A stretch of 64,000 bases of DNA from Sitta carolinensis (lineage: Eukaryota; Chordata; Aves; Passeriformes; Sittidae), in the NCBI GenBank assembly GCA_032173965.1, contig JAVUNC010000004.1, positions 64,478,501 through 64,542,500 of the forward strand, written 5' to 3'. This document shows, in pieces, positions 1 through 11,045 of this stretch. The notes under the pieces are model-generated. The model saw only the letters and a program-made list of their open reading frames with translations. It did not search any database and was not told the DNA's origin. A program made the translations under genes and the position numbers. Each line of letters opens with the position of its first letter. Positions within the stretch are counted from its first letter, which is position 1.

Positions 1-890
1 TTTGGTTAGTTCCAAGAAACGACAGCTTCTCAAATTTTGGGACACCAGTCCCCCCCAATATTACCCCCTGGGGCCGAGGGGCCTTGAGAACAGAGCTCTT
101 CCTCTCATCTCTGTTCACACTACTGTCCACTCTTGGCTCCAAGCCAATGCCTCTCCCCAGATGCAGTTTCTGTGTTACAGGAAAGAAATGAGTCCATCCA
201 TGGCTATAAGAACAGTCCAGCCAAAGGCCACTCTATCATCTCCTCCCACCTAGGATTCTTTTCAGCATTCTCTGACAATCTTCCACTTGCACAAACTTTC
301 ATCATCTTTGCTTAGTTCTCTCTATCTTTCTTCTTCAAATTCAGGAGGATTAGCATTTATAAAGTTTCCATCATCTACGAAAAGGGTTAAAATCTTGGGC
401 TTTGTTTCTCCAGAACTCTCACGGTATCTTTGCTGCTGGGCACTCTTCTCGCGCCACCCCCCCATACTCCTTCGGCCGTGCTGTCTAGTTGTTGATATCA
501 AATTTCAAGGTGACGGAGATCACAGACACGGTTCCTCAGTCTCTCTCTCTCTCTCCGGTGGGGGGGGGGGGGGGGAGGGAAGGGGAAAAGAAGGCTACTT
601 GATGCCTCTCAAGGTTCTTGTACTCTCTCCACCCTTCCATCCTGCAGGATTTTTCCTCTCCCCCTCTGTGCCCGAGGTTCCAAGCCTACCTCACCCAGGC
701 CACATGGCTTCCCCTCCCCGCCCAGCTGGGCAGGGGAGATCCACCCGTCCTCAGGGAGCGGAACCAAGAGAGAGCTTTCCGGGGAGCCCTCTGCTTTTAA
801 CCCCTTGTGTTCTCAGAGGCGGATCCTTGTCCTCAGTGGCCACACCAGGTGCCAGTCTTTAAACCTGAGCACTCATTGGTTTGACCACTG
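1..890. mobile_element. Possible LTR-derived sequence (uncertain)
   Basis: This stretch is richer in C and pyrimidines than the AT-rich DNA after it. It contains a CT microsatellite running into a G run near 541-575, and ends in GC-rich sequence up to about 860. The texture resembles songbird endogenous retrovirus LTRs, but I see no second copy in the window and cannot define terminal TG/CA ends. Open frames here have low-complexity, protein-unlike composition. It could also be ordinary unique sequence. Confidence 0.25.
536..575. repeat. CT microsatellite followed by a G16 run
   Basis: Alternating CT dinucleotides end near 555, followed by a short CCGGT junction and an uninterrupted run of 16 G at 560-575. 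The strand asymmetry (pyrimidine then G run) can form non-B structures and is prone to sequencing length error. Confidence 0.85.
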
Positions 891-3800
891 AAGTTGGAAA
901 AAACTCATTTTTTTCAAACTACGACACACACCTAAAGTATCACAAAATTGAAGGTTGGTATTTTTTGTAAACTATCTCTTACTGACAGGTATCGGGTATG
1001 GCTGTTACTAAGAAGGTAGCAAATGCATCATATTAAAATCCCCAGAAGTTCTCATCAGTAAAAGCAGGTAAAAGAGAGAGTATGGTAGACTTCATTGGCA
1101 AGGTCTGCTCTACTGGTTATTAGAAGGTAAAAGCGCACAGAGAAAAAGCAAACAAATCTGAAATCCACCACCAAAAAAGTGAACTCACCCAAAAACTGTC
1201 TATAGAGACATGGGAAAGGGTAAGGATAAGAAAGGGTGAGGATTAATGGGGATAAGGGAGACCCTCCTGTTGAGTCACAGGGTTCAAAGCGGAATCCCTT
1301 GGCAAACTTTGCCCCAGACTCAGCCAAAGATGTGAAAGGTATCTACATGTGAATACAATGCAAAGCAAAACAAAGCAAAGCAAATTCCCTGTGCTGGCCC
1401 AGGCTCCTGGGGGCTTGCCCTAGCCCAGTCCAGGCACAGGGGATTTTGGAATGGGATGGGTGGGGACAGGACAGTGTGCCCAGGACGGGGCCCCGAGGCC
1501 CTATATGGAATATATGCATCTCCTATAAGGGGCAAAAAACGTCTCTTACCATCATGCAATTTTCAGTTGGAGTTAACACATTAAAAAGTAAGAAAGCTGT
1601 TCACAAGTGTAAGAGGTTTTCCCTTGGCAGTAGATCTTTTCATTCAACCTTTTCAGTTTTATGCAGTGTTTTTGTTCACACACAGCTGCAGGGAGACCCA
1701 CAGATGGTCACAGTGCTGTTGGAATACACCCTGCTGTCTTGGCTGCCATTCCCGGTGCTTTGGGACTCAGTCACAGTGCTCTAGTAAATTCTCTGCAGCC
1801 CTTTGCTCTGGCAAAGCAAAGTGTGTTCAGGCACTCCTACCCTTCCACAGGAGAGACTTACCCTGAGTTACTGCAACTGATTCCCTTAATGGTTCATGCT
1901 GAAGGCATGGAAGTTACAGCCAGGGAACTCAGGGTTTGAACTGGCAGCACACTATTTACCGATTTAGGGGAAACTGCCTGAGGGAGTTTTCCTGCCCTGT
2001 ATTTTTTTCCTGATAGTGCTTCAGTGATGCAAGGAAAGTTCCTCCAAGAAAGAGGCAGAAGATCCCATACTTGACCCTAAAGAAAGCATGTGCATTGGCC
2101 ACGCTTCAGAGCAGCAGGTATGTCCTCATTGTTAGTTTACCACAAGTAACTTGTTCTTGAGCCCTTTTCTTCAGTTTAAGTTCTCTTTACTGCAGGAAAA
2201 GAGCATCCCCACAGAGAGAGAGAGACAGGAACAGGCACTTTACTTTGCATTCACATCCTCCCTTGTTTTCTTTTTGTAGACAACACCTGAGGCTCCCTGC
2301 TCAGCTTTGCCAAGAAAAATGCTTTGTTCCTGGTTCATGACATTAGCTTTTCTGGTAATGTCTTTGGAGAAGTGGAGAGGTAGACAAGCTTTCAGAGAAA
2401 GGCTTACAGCTAACTGCCATAAGGGCAGCATGAAGGACAAAATCTCTTCCTCTAAGAATTATTAAGCACTGTGATCCCTCAACGCTGCTGCCTCATTTCC
2501 TAGAAAACATACATCATGTCCAACAGATAATACAGTTCTTTTACATTGCTGACTTCAGCCCACCCTTCTGACAGTGCTGGCAGTCTCACCAGTGCTTATG
2601 TTAGGAATGTTGCTTCAGTTTATTTTCAGTGTTTTAAGTTTGGCTTTTCGCTGTCTCATCTGCACCATGCTTCATATTCTGAGAGCCAAGCAGCAGCTCA
2701 GAATGACACCTTTGGAAGGACAAGGCCCATGTTCTGTAGCTCATAGCCACAAAACTTTGGTATAAAGTTCATGCAGCTAGAAAGGGTTGTCCTTGGACAT
2801 TTTTCCATCAGCTTTCCTAGGGATTCTCTTCCACTGGGCTTCACAGGTACATTTCTTCTGACTAGACTGCAGGCCCTCTTGGGGCTCCTCCCTTGCAAAG
2901 CACCTGGCAGGGTACAATCCTTCATTGCCAGAGAAGAAAAGTCACCTAAAGACTGAGTGGCTAAACACTGTGATTCAATGAGACTCTCCAGCTGAGATGG
3001 TGAAAGCTGGATAAGATCCAGGCCTGGATGACTAACAGACTGAATGTTCAAGTGCCTTGCTCAGCAGGTTGGTAAATCCCAGCCTGCAGGGCAGCAAAAC
3101 CTCATAGGGCCAGCCTGTGGGCATCCACTACCCTGCAAAGTCTTTGCTTTCCACCCAGACAGTCATCCTGCTGCTGAGATCCTACAGGCCAGCTCGCTTC
3201 CTGTGACTTGTTTGATGAGCATATGGAGAGTCTCTTTCCTTTAATGCCTCATTGTAAACAAGAAATCAAAATCCTGGGAATAAAATTACAAAGTGGAGCA
3301 TTGTGGGAGCTGTTTGTTCACTCACTGCAACATCACAGACTCACCCCAGGCCAGCTGCAGTGCTCACAGATTTGTTAGCAAATAGCTGATTCAGAATCAG
3401 GGTCTTAGAAAGAAAACATTTCAACGAGCAATGAAAATCAGGATATGGCTCTTTAAACAACACTTGTATGCAGACCTAGTGCAGCCCCTCAGCAAAGTCC
3501 CAAAGCTCTGGTGTGGGCAGAGGCCACCTGTGGATGGGTCTGCACACTCTCAGCAGAGCCCAAGGAAGCCCTGCTCAGCCAACTCTGACCCACTGACACT
3601 TCACAGAGTCCAGTCCCATGAGTAGAAAGCTGCCCCAAAAAGGCACTGTGGAGCAGTTGCTGCTGAAGCAGTGAGCTTAGCTGTCCCAGTTGTTGTCATC
3701 TCTTAAACTGTCACAGTGGTCTGATAATGCCAAAGGCACTCTTAGGCTTTTAAAATATAAAGTCCTGAATCTGCATGCCTGTCACTCAAGATGTCCAAGT

Positions 3801-4560
3801 GGGAAGTGAGTTATGCTATTCAGCATTTATACCCCGTCATCAGTAAACAGAAAACACAAGCATTTATTATTCTCCATTCATCAGCATCATATATTTTTTT
3901 TCAAATATTTATATAATGAAGAAGATATTATTTCATATTTATTTATTTATGTCCAATAGGACATAAAATACAAATGCTACAAAGTGCAGAAAATTCCTGC
4001 ACCAGCCTCAGCTCAGCCTCATCTGCAATCATCAGTGTGTCAAGAAATCACTATATCATGCTAAGATAACAGAAAAGGGCTTATTTTGGTTTTCACCAGA
4101 CAGTTGCTTTACAGACATACCAAAAAGATGACAGGAATTCTAAAGAATACATTTCCTCCTAGTTCTCATTGGGTTTGCTACTCCACAGATTGAACAAGAG
4201 CTTTCTGAGTCTTATAATGTAAAACGATTTCCACAAAAGAGGTAAGGAGGGGCAGGTGCCACATGTTCTTTCATCCTCAGTCTTTAAACTTGTTTTATTA
4301 GTTTCACGCTATGATTGTTCTGTGAAATGCTCTGTGCTGTATCCTTCAGCACAATGACATGAAAGCCTCTGGGTTTTACAGCTGAAAAGTAGCATTGTCA
4401 CATGCCCTGCACTGGAAAGACATGAGAGATACAGAAAGCACTTCCACAACCTTAGCAACAGCTTTGATCCTTTCCAGAGCAAAACAAAGTACTCTTTATT
4501 TCACTCAGCTTGAAAGGTACCAACTAGACACTAACAGATGAGATTCTTCCCACTCACATT
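891..4560. other. Intergenic DNA with no gene seen
   Basis: No open frame here looks protein-like and I recognise no RNA gene. There are short A/T runs and an AT-rich patch around 3890-3960. Nothing is assigned. Confidence 0.6.
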
Positions 4561-4895
4561 AGAATCATAGAATCAGAAAATGGCTTGGGTTGGAAGTGAC
4601 CCTTAAAGGCCATCTAGTCCAACCCTCCTGCAATGAGCAGGGACATCTTCACCTACACCAGGCTGCTCAGAGCCTGAGCCAGCCTGGCCTTGAACCCTGC
4701 CAGGGACAGAGCATCTACAGTCTCTCTGAGAAACCTGCTCAATGTTTTGCCATTCTCATAGTTAAAAATTTCTTCCTTAATTCTTCCTGGTCTGAATCTA
4801 CCTTCTTTCAGTTTAAAACCATCATTCTATCACAACAGACACCGATTTTCAGTCTGTTCCCATCTTTCTTATAAGTCCTTTCTAGTTTTTCTTCC
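4561..4895 (-). mobile_element. CR1 LINE 3' fragment, antisense
   Basis: The plus strand opens with the AGAATCATAGAATC motif, which is the reverse complement of the CR1 3' terminal octamer repeat. The typical CR1 3' region follows in reverse complement (TTGGGTTGGAAGTGACC, then TCCAACCCTCCTGC). The element therefore reads on the minus strand with its 3' end at 4561. It is truncated at its 5' side, as most CR1 copies are, and diverged. There is no intact reverse transcriptase frame. CR1 is the dominant LINE of bird genomes. Confidence 0.93.
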
Positions 4896-7800
4896 CCCAC
4901 AAACATGGACTGGCACAGGATGAAAGAGGATGCTTTATTTTCTTCCTTGACTTTTCATTCCAATGTTATTAGGACTGTAACTGTTCGAGTCACCAGTTTC
5001 CTAATGTTTCTTGTTCCTCCAGGAAATCTTATCGGAACAGTAAGGTTAAGACAAATACTTAAACACTGGGGCCATGCTATCACTGGAAAAGGTAGTATGT
5101 GAAGAAATATGCATCAAATTAAACTAATTTTATCTTTGTCCTGAACATGACATTGGAAGTTCACTGCTTGTTTTTGGAAAAATTACATTTAACAAAAACA
5201 TTCTACTTCCTCTAAATATCCCTGGCTTCTCCATTAATTGTATAGTTCAGACAGTAATCAAAATAATAAATTTTCATTCTCTGATGCATACTAAAAGTCT
5301 GAGGATTGAGTGTAGCTGATGACACACGATGGAAAACTTGCTAGACTAGTAATTATTATGATTTCCCTTTTAAAAAACTAGAAAGCAGATTCAGTTTCTT
5401 TTAGTGCTGTATGAAAAGAACATTGCTTACATGCTACTCAAGCATGAGGAAATACAAATTTTGTTTGCCTATGCTAGCTGGTCTGCTCAGTTGTGCGTTG
5501 TGTTAGCAAACACACAACTTAGTTTTGCAAGTTTAATCTTAACTCCATTTCAGCAATGAGATTTACACTGCAGCCCCACAAGCACTGATATCTGCATTAC
5601 CTCTGAGGCATCAGACTCTGAGAGCTTCTAAGACAGCTGTCCAGCAGAAAAAAACGTGGGGCAACCATGACTCTCATAAATCTGAGCAAATGCTGTTGTA
5701 ATTTACCTGCTGAAAAATTCTAATTTCATATGTATCATCTCAAAATGGGATTTTTTTTTTTTTTGGCAACTTAGAAGTTTGAACTGTCATTCACCCATGA
5801 TCAGAGTATCAATTATTTGGACTAAATTTCTTTTTCACAAAAATCACTGAGTCTAAGTAGATGTATCTGAGGTGGACTATTCCAGCTATTTGACGGGGAT
5901 TTCAAAGTGAATTCCAGTTGTGAGTGATTTGTGTTGGAGACTATTCTAGTACATGTTACAAGGGGAAGTCCAACATATTTTGTGCTTTTTGCAATAAGTA
6001 ATTACCAAGTTGGTACAAAAATGAGAATGAAAAATGGTGAAGTTCTGAACGCAGGAAAAAATGTTATTCTAGTTCTAATTTTAGAGCAGTCAGAAGCATT
6101 CAGGTATGTCAGCATCCTTATACATTTCCTCATGACAGCATAGAATGATGGCTCAATTTCAAAAGGCAACAAAGAATACACTGAACTGTATTACAATCCC
6201 AGGGATTTTTTTCCAAATCGAGTATGATTGAAACTAACAGAGAGATTAATATAGAAGGAAAATGGCAAATAGACAAGGAATAAAGGAACATTAATAGTAT
6301 TTTCAAACAAGATTGTCTAACTTGCAGCAATGTGCCACAGTTTAATCCATTTTAAAAGTAATTAAATTCTTTGGGGCAATTAAGCTAGTACCAGGGCAGT
6401 AGAAAGTGCATAGTGCATGCATTTATGGATGTATTATAACAACAGCACTAAAATCAAATACTGCTTGATTAAATTTTGACAATCAAGAACAATCCCTTCA
6501 TGTACCATGAAACCAAACAGGTCTTGTGAGGCAAAAGGGAAGGATGATGTCTGTATTTTTTTTAATTTTACTACAAAAAAATCTATGGAGTCAATGGTAC
6601 AACATCACAGAACCAACAGAGCCCCAATGAAGATTCAGAAACCAGTTGTGCTGGTTTTGAATTAATTGATTTGTGGTGAAGAGGGAAAAAGTCAGTGTTG
6701 CTTAAAACAGCTCAGCTTTAAAAAGGAATTATCTTATGTGGCAAAGCAAAAGCCTGATACTAAAACAGATTACAAATGTTATCATCTATGAAAGTTTAAT
6801 ATATACAAATGATCTTAAAAAGCAACTGAGTTTTATGCTGAACCTGACTAAAATGAAAGAATTGGCCCATGTTTTACAGTTTGCAGAAAATGGCTCGCTA
6901 GTGCAATTGCTGCACTGTGCAAATGTCAACCGCTGTACTGCTATCATTCTGATAAATTAGAAAATATAAAAAAAAGATCAAGGTATTCTGAGCAATAGAG
7001 TGATGGTATTGAGCCAGGATTCCCAATACTGTTGTATTCACCCATTGTGAAAAGAAGGTGCAATAAACACTTGGAACCTTAGAATTACCTCACTGAAAAA
7101 AGCTAATGACTTTTTTCTATTGGAAATCTTTGTCAGTTCCTTTAAGTATCCACCTGTTTATTCATTATAAGCCGTATTGCTTGGATGTAAAAAGAACATA
7201 ATGCAAATATCAAGCCAATTTATAAAAGTATCTGTTCATCTTTCAATCAGGATAGAGATAAAAATCAGATGCATGCAAATACAGCAAGTAATTAACTTTC
7301 TTCTTTGTAGGCTTTACCCTTCTCAGTAATAAAATGTAAAAGAATTCACTGCCTTTGTTGGTTTCTAAAATGCCCTGGGGTTTAGCAAAAATAACCATAG
7401 TCCAGAAACAAACTCTTCAGTGTCTCCCAACTCACTTCAAGTTTATCTAGAATTCTTAGGAATTATAGCTTCCCTTTGGTTTTCTCAATTTCTTAAGGAA
7501 GTGTTTATAATGTTTCATAACATTTCATAATCATTACCTAGTACAGACACTCTAAAAACATCTTCCAACCAGGCTAAAACAGAGGTGTGTGCCTAACTGG
7601 GATCCAAACAAGTGTACCCAGAAGAAGCAGCAAGTTCATTCACCAGGTGAATCTTGACTTGTCCTGAGGGCTGTTTGGCCTTTATAGTGAAGAGCTGGCC
7701 TGCAAACCAGCATTAATCTTTACTTATGTGTCACATATGTGTTGCTTAGATTTTAAAATGTACCCAGAATATCCACAGATAGAGCTAATTGTTAGTTTAT

Positions 7801-9284
7801 CATAAGAGAAATCTCCTGTGAAATAGTTTTAAGTTCCAATTTATGCAGGAGTGATTAAATTGCATGGTTCCTGTTTATCCTTGTTGTAGGAGATTCAAGA
7901 GAGACTTCACAAAACACTGCAAGATCAGCTTGCACACCGTTACAAAAGCACCTGTTATCCTCAGTCCACCTTTTCCAGTTGCCAAGGCCCAGCAGTAAGG
8001 CTCAAGTTCCTTTGTCACCCCCTGCTGCACACACCAACTGCCCACTGGCTGCCAGCAGAGGAGATGCCTTATGGAAGGAAAGTTTCTAAGATTTGGTACT
8101 AGAGCAGACTTCTAATAGGAACCGTTAAATTGACTGGGAGACTTACTTTATTTAGATGCAAATTTTGCCCAGTTTTTGCAAGACTGCCTTGCATACCTAT
8201 GCCTAAGTGCTTGAACTCAGCTTACGAAAACTTTCATGTTCCCCAGTATGTCAGGAACAGACGCTCTTCAAATTACCTGCACCAGCTCACAGGCAAATTC
8301 AAAACCAGTTTTCTACATATTCCCCTTACTTATGGTAAACTGAAGCGGTTCCACATAAAACTTGCTGGTAAAATGTCTTTCTGACCACTTCACCCATGCC
8401 CTCATCTTATTAGGTGCAATGAAGTTTGAGAAATGCCAGCTCTAAATTCTTCAGAAGATGGACGTACTGCCTGGAGATCGCAAATTCCAGAAAATAATCA
8501 TTGATAAGCTTGCATAGTGTCTTAATAGGACCACAAAACACTGGACTTTCCCCTCCAATATTAATATAAACAGGTACGTCAGAAATGAGAGCATTTTATT
8601 TCCCCAAGCAACATATCTCACCGTTTTGGTCTGAGGTCTCTCCAACTTTTAGAACTCAAAATTTATTTTTACTATAAGTAAATGGAAAGCCTATTTCAAG
8701 TGACAAATCAGAATCAACATCTGTTCAGTGTGCAATCTGATCTAAGACTGCATCACCTCGAAGCATTTTACTGCTAAATAGTAGTGAGTAACCCTTATAT
8801 TCTTATTTCATATTAACAAAGCCCAATCCGGTATTAATATCTCTGCTGTAAAGTAGAAAAAACTTGAATGCTAGGTTACTAGAAAGTGTAAGGGGGGAAA
8901 AAAAAGTAGCAAATTTGTATCAGAAAGAATCAAGGTTTGAAAAACTCAGATGTACAAGAAAAAGAAAGATGAGGCAAGAAAATAGTGTTTAAAGAAAAGC
9001 CATTTTTGAATTTTTAAGTACTAGAGGAACTAACTTATGCTATCCCACAGACCACCCCACATAATATTGCTACCAAGAAACCAAACCCTTTGAGTACCAA
9101 CCAACTTCCCCTCTTTCCCCCCAAAACCGAGTTTTATAAGCAAGCATCAATCCGCCCGGTCGGGAAAATGCTGTCTGGGACTATCTGAGACCTTCACCTC
9201 GGATGGTTGCACTGAAACTCTCAACACCGAGTGCCAGCACTCCTCTGGGAACAAAAAGCTCGTACTAGCAAACTACCAAACATT
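4896..9284. other. Intergenic DNA downstream of SF3B5, no gene seen
   Basis: AT-rich sequence with scattered short open frames that lack protein-like composition, and no RNA gene recognised. It lies downstream of the SF3B5 polyadenylation signal. Nothing else is supported. Confidence 0.6.
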
Positions 9285-9301
9285 AGGAATGCCCAGGAAG
9301 C

Positions 9302-9307
9302 TTTATT
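9302..9307 (-). terminator. SF3B5: SF3B5 polyadenylation signal (AATAAA)
   Basis: TTTATT on the plus strand reads AATAAA on the minus strand, about 130 bases after the SF3B5 stop codon. Cleavage would be expected near 9280-9290, giving a short 3' UTR. No other canonical signal lies between it and the stop. Confidence 0.8.
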
Positions 9308-9438
9308 ATATTCCACTTAAAAAAGGCGAACGATTGCACAGTCAAGAGTCCAGAAGCAGGCATTTTGCGAGGCTTCTCCCGGTCAGTCCTTCGCGGGAAC
9401 CACCCAGGAGAGGGGCGCGGGGCCAGGAGCACGGAGGC

Positions 9439-9699
9439 TCAGGACTCGTCGGGCTTGTCGGCGGGCGGCCCGCAGGGCTGCAGCATCTTCTCCATCAGGT
9501 TGAAGCGGACGCGCGCCTTGCTCTCGTTCTCGGCGATGGCGAAGTAGTTGAGCAGGTCGAAGTGGCCCATGTAGGAGCAGTACGAGTCGCGGTGCTGGTT
9601 CACCAGCCACTCCCACTTGGTGGTGTCGGCGTGCCCCGTGCCGATGTACTTGGACTGCAGGTGCTCCAGCTGGCTGTGGATGGTGTAGCGGTCCGTCAT
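9439..9699 (-). CDS. SF3B5: Splicing factor 3B subunit 5 (SF3b10)
   Basis: A single-exon frame of 86 codons plus TGA on the minus strand. The product starts MTDRYTIHSQLEHLQSKYIG and ends DKPDES, which I recognise as SF3b10/SF3B5. The length equals that of the human protein (86 residues). The small SF3b subunit packs against SF3B1 and SF3B3 in the U2 snRNP, which recognises the intron branch point in the nucleus. The open frame continues upstream to 9981, but that part is arginine/proline-rich GC sequence, as expected from a CpG-island 5' UTR. The ATG at 9697-9699 gives the conserved N terminus and is the start. The gene is intronless in its coding part. Its promoter island lies immediately upstream (toward higher coordinates) and a polyadenylation signal lies at 9302. 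STX11 is the next gene, divergently oriented. I see no frameshift or missing segment. Confidence 0.97.
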   Translation of the reverse strand: MTDRYTIHSQLEHLQSKYIGTGHADTTKWEWLVNQHRDSYCSYMGHFDLLNYFAIAENESKARVRFNLMEKMLQPCGPPADKPDES

Positions 9700-9979
9700 G
9701 GCGCGGCGGGCGGGATGGCGGAGCGCGGGATGGCGGGTGGAGCGGAGAGCGGGCCTGGACGGCGGGGCCGGCAGGCCGGAGGGCGGGAGGCGGGACGGAG
9801 CGGCGGGAGGCGGGTGGGGCGGCGCGGAGGGGCCCGGCAGGCGCGGAGAGCGGGACGGCGGGCGGAGCGCGGGATGGAGGGCGGAGCGCGGGATGGAGAG
9901 CGGCGTGGACGGGCCCGGGCGGCGCGGAGAGGCCCGGGCGGCTCTCGGCACCGGGACCTTTCCCGGCGGGCGCAGCACC

Positions 9980-9986
9980 ACTTCCG
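9980..9986 (-). promoter_or_regulatory. ETS/GABP-type site in the SF3B5 promoter
   Basis: ACTTCCG on the plus strand reads CGGAAGT on the minus strand, the core of ETS/GABP sites common in housekeeping promoters. It lies about 280 bases upstream of the SF3B5 ATG. Confidence 0.5.
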
Positions 9987-10030
9987 CCGCCTTTCCTGCC
10001 GCGGGGCCCGCCGGGAGCGCGGCGCGAAGG

Positions 10031-10049
10031 GCCTGCCGGGAGTTGTAGT
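10031..10049 (-). promoter_or_regulatory. ZNF143/THAP11-type site (SBS motif)
   Basis: GCCTGCCGGGAGTTGTAGT here reads ACTACAACTCCCGGCAGGC on the minus strand. This is an excellent match to the long ZNF143/THAP11 (SBS) consensus found in many vertebrate housekeeping promoters. It is 45 bases upstream of the ETS-type site in the SF3B5 island and likely sets transcription from this island. Confidence 0.75.
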
Positions 10050-10576
10050 CTCCCTTCTGCCCCGCCCCGGGGCGCGCCCTGGCATGGCTAAATCTCAGTA
10101 TCGTGATAGAACGGTTTATTCCCGGTCCGATGGCGTCGCTCGGCTAATCCATAGTAAGGCAAATGGTAGATACAAGGCCGGGCCGGCTCTGTAACTGGGG
10201 GTTATCGAAAGCAGGAAAGCAAAGGCTCTCGCTGCAGGGCACGGCTCAATCCCAGCTCCTGGCGCTGGCTCCCTATAAACCCCAACGCGGCGTTGCTTCC
10301 CAAATGAGCCACGCGGGAAGCCTGGCTCTGCAGAAAGGAAAAGCTCCCACGAAAACATCCCGGAGGTGCCCAGAGCAGCACAACGCGCCTTGTCGTTCGC
10401 CCTTAGCTTGGTGAGGGGCAGCACTCCGTTTTGTGCGGTCACTCTCACCCGGTCCGCGTAGGGAAGGGCTGCAGAGGGCACAGCGTTCGCAGCTCCTCAC
10501 AAAATAAGAAGCTTGGTCTTATAAATGCTGCTTTGGTGTTGGCTTTTCGCAAATGTTGGAACGAATAAGTGTGATA

Positions 10577-10691
10577 GGGGTTTTTTTTCTGTAGTTTTTA
10601 GTGTGTTTTAACTGCCTGAATAGATGTGTAATAGCGGGTTTTTGCTGTAGTTTGGAATTTAGGTGTAGTGTGTTTCAGCTGCCTGAATAGA
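10577..10691. repeat. Imperfect tandem duplication, about 50-57 bases, two copies
   Basis: Copy one (about 10577-10624) and copy two (about 10635-10691) both contain a G/T-rich start, CTGTAGTTT, then GTGTGTTT and end in CTGCCTGAATAGA. Small indels separate them. There is no coding content. It lies just outside the SF3B5 CpG island. Confidence 0.7.
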
Positions 10692-10729
10692 GAACTTCTG
10701 AAAGAGGCCCAAGTGACTCTCAGCATTCA

Positions 10730-11045
10730 CGCTTGTGAAAAAAGGGACCAAAGCCCAAATCAAAAAGATGATAAGAACTGAATAAAAGTGGGATTATGCT
10801 TGATGGACCCAAGGAGTGACCATGCAGAGCAGTTCCTGGAAAAGTGAATGTGCATAAGCCCATGCCTGAAGAACAGGATAACAAGGGGTGGCTCCAAGAC
10901 ACCGGTGTGCTCTTGGCAGAGCACCAAGACACCCAGCCAGCCATTTAACCTTTGCTTTATTTTATTTCTCTTATATTTCTCTATTAAACATTTTTAAATT
11001 TTACCAGGAAAGTGAACCTCGTTTCTCACACTTGGTGAGGTTACT
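10730..11045 (+). mobile_element. Possible solo-LTR fragment
   Basis: A GC-moderate part with CACCAAGACACCCAGCC is followed by a T-rich block with CTATTAAAC and then ACCAGGAAAGTGAACCTCG and CACACTTGGTGAGG. This layout resembles the R/U5 end of some songbird LTRs as I remember them. Ends and target-site duplications are not resolved. Ordinary intergenic DNA is the alternative. Confidence 0.35.

Larger units (their letters stand above)
9390..10500 (-). promoter_or_regulatory. SF3B5: CpG island covering SF3B5 and its promoter
   Basis: Very GC- and CpG-rich block over the SF3B5 coding region and about 800 bases upstream, flanked by AT-rich DNA on both sides. There is no clear TATA box at the expected place for minus-strand initiation. 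ETS and ZNF143-type motifs at 9980-10049 suggest a TATA-less housekeeping promoter starting around 9900-9980. The 5' UTR is GGA/GCG-rich with imperfect internal repeats. The exact start site cannot be read from sequence. Confidence 0.8.

Noticed and set aside
9700..10194. Long GC-rich frames around the SF3B5 5' region, including an N-terminal extension of the SF3B5 frame
   Set aside because: The conserved 86-residue protein starts at the ATG at 9697-9699. The extension is Arg/Pro/Ala composition from the CpG-island 5' UTR, and the opposite-strand frame is its shadow.
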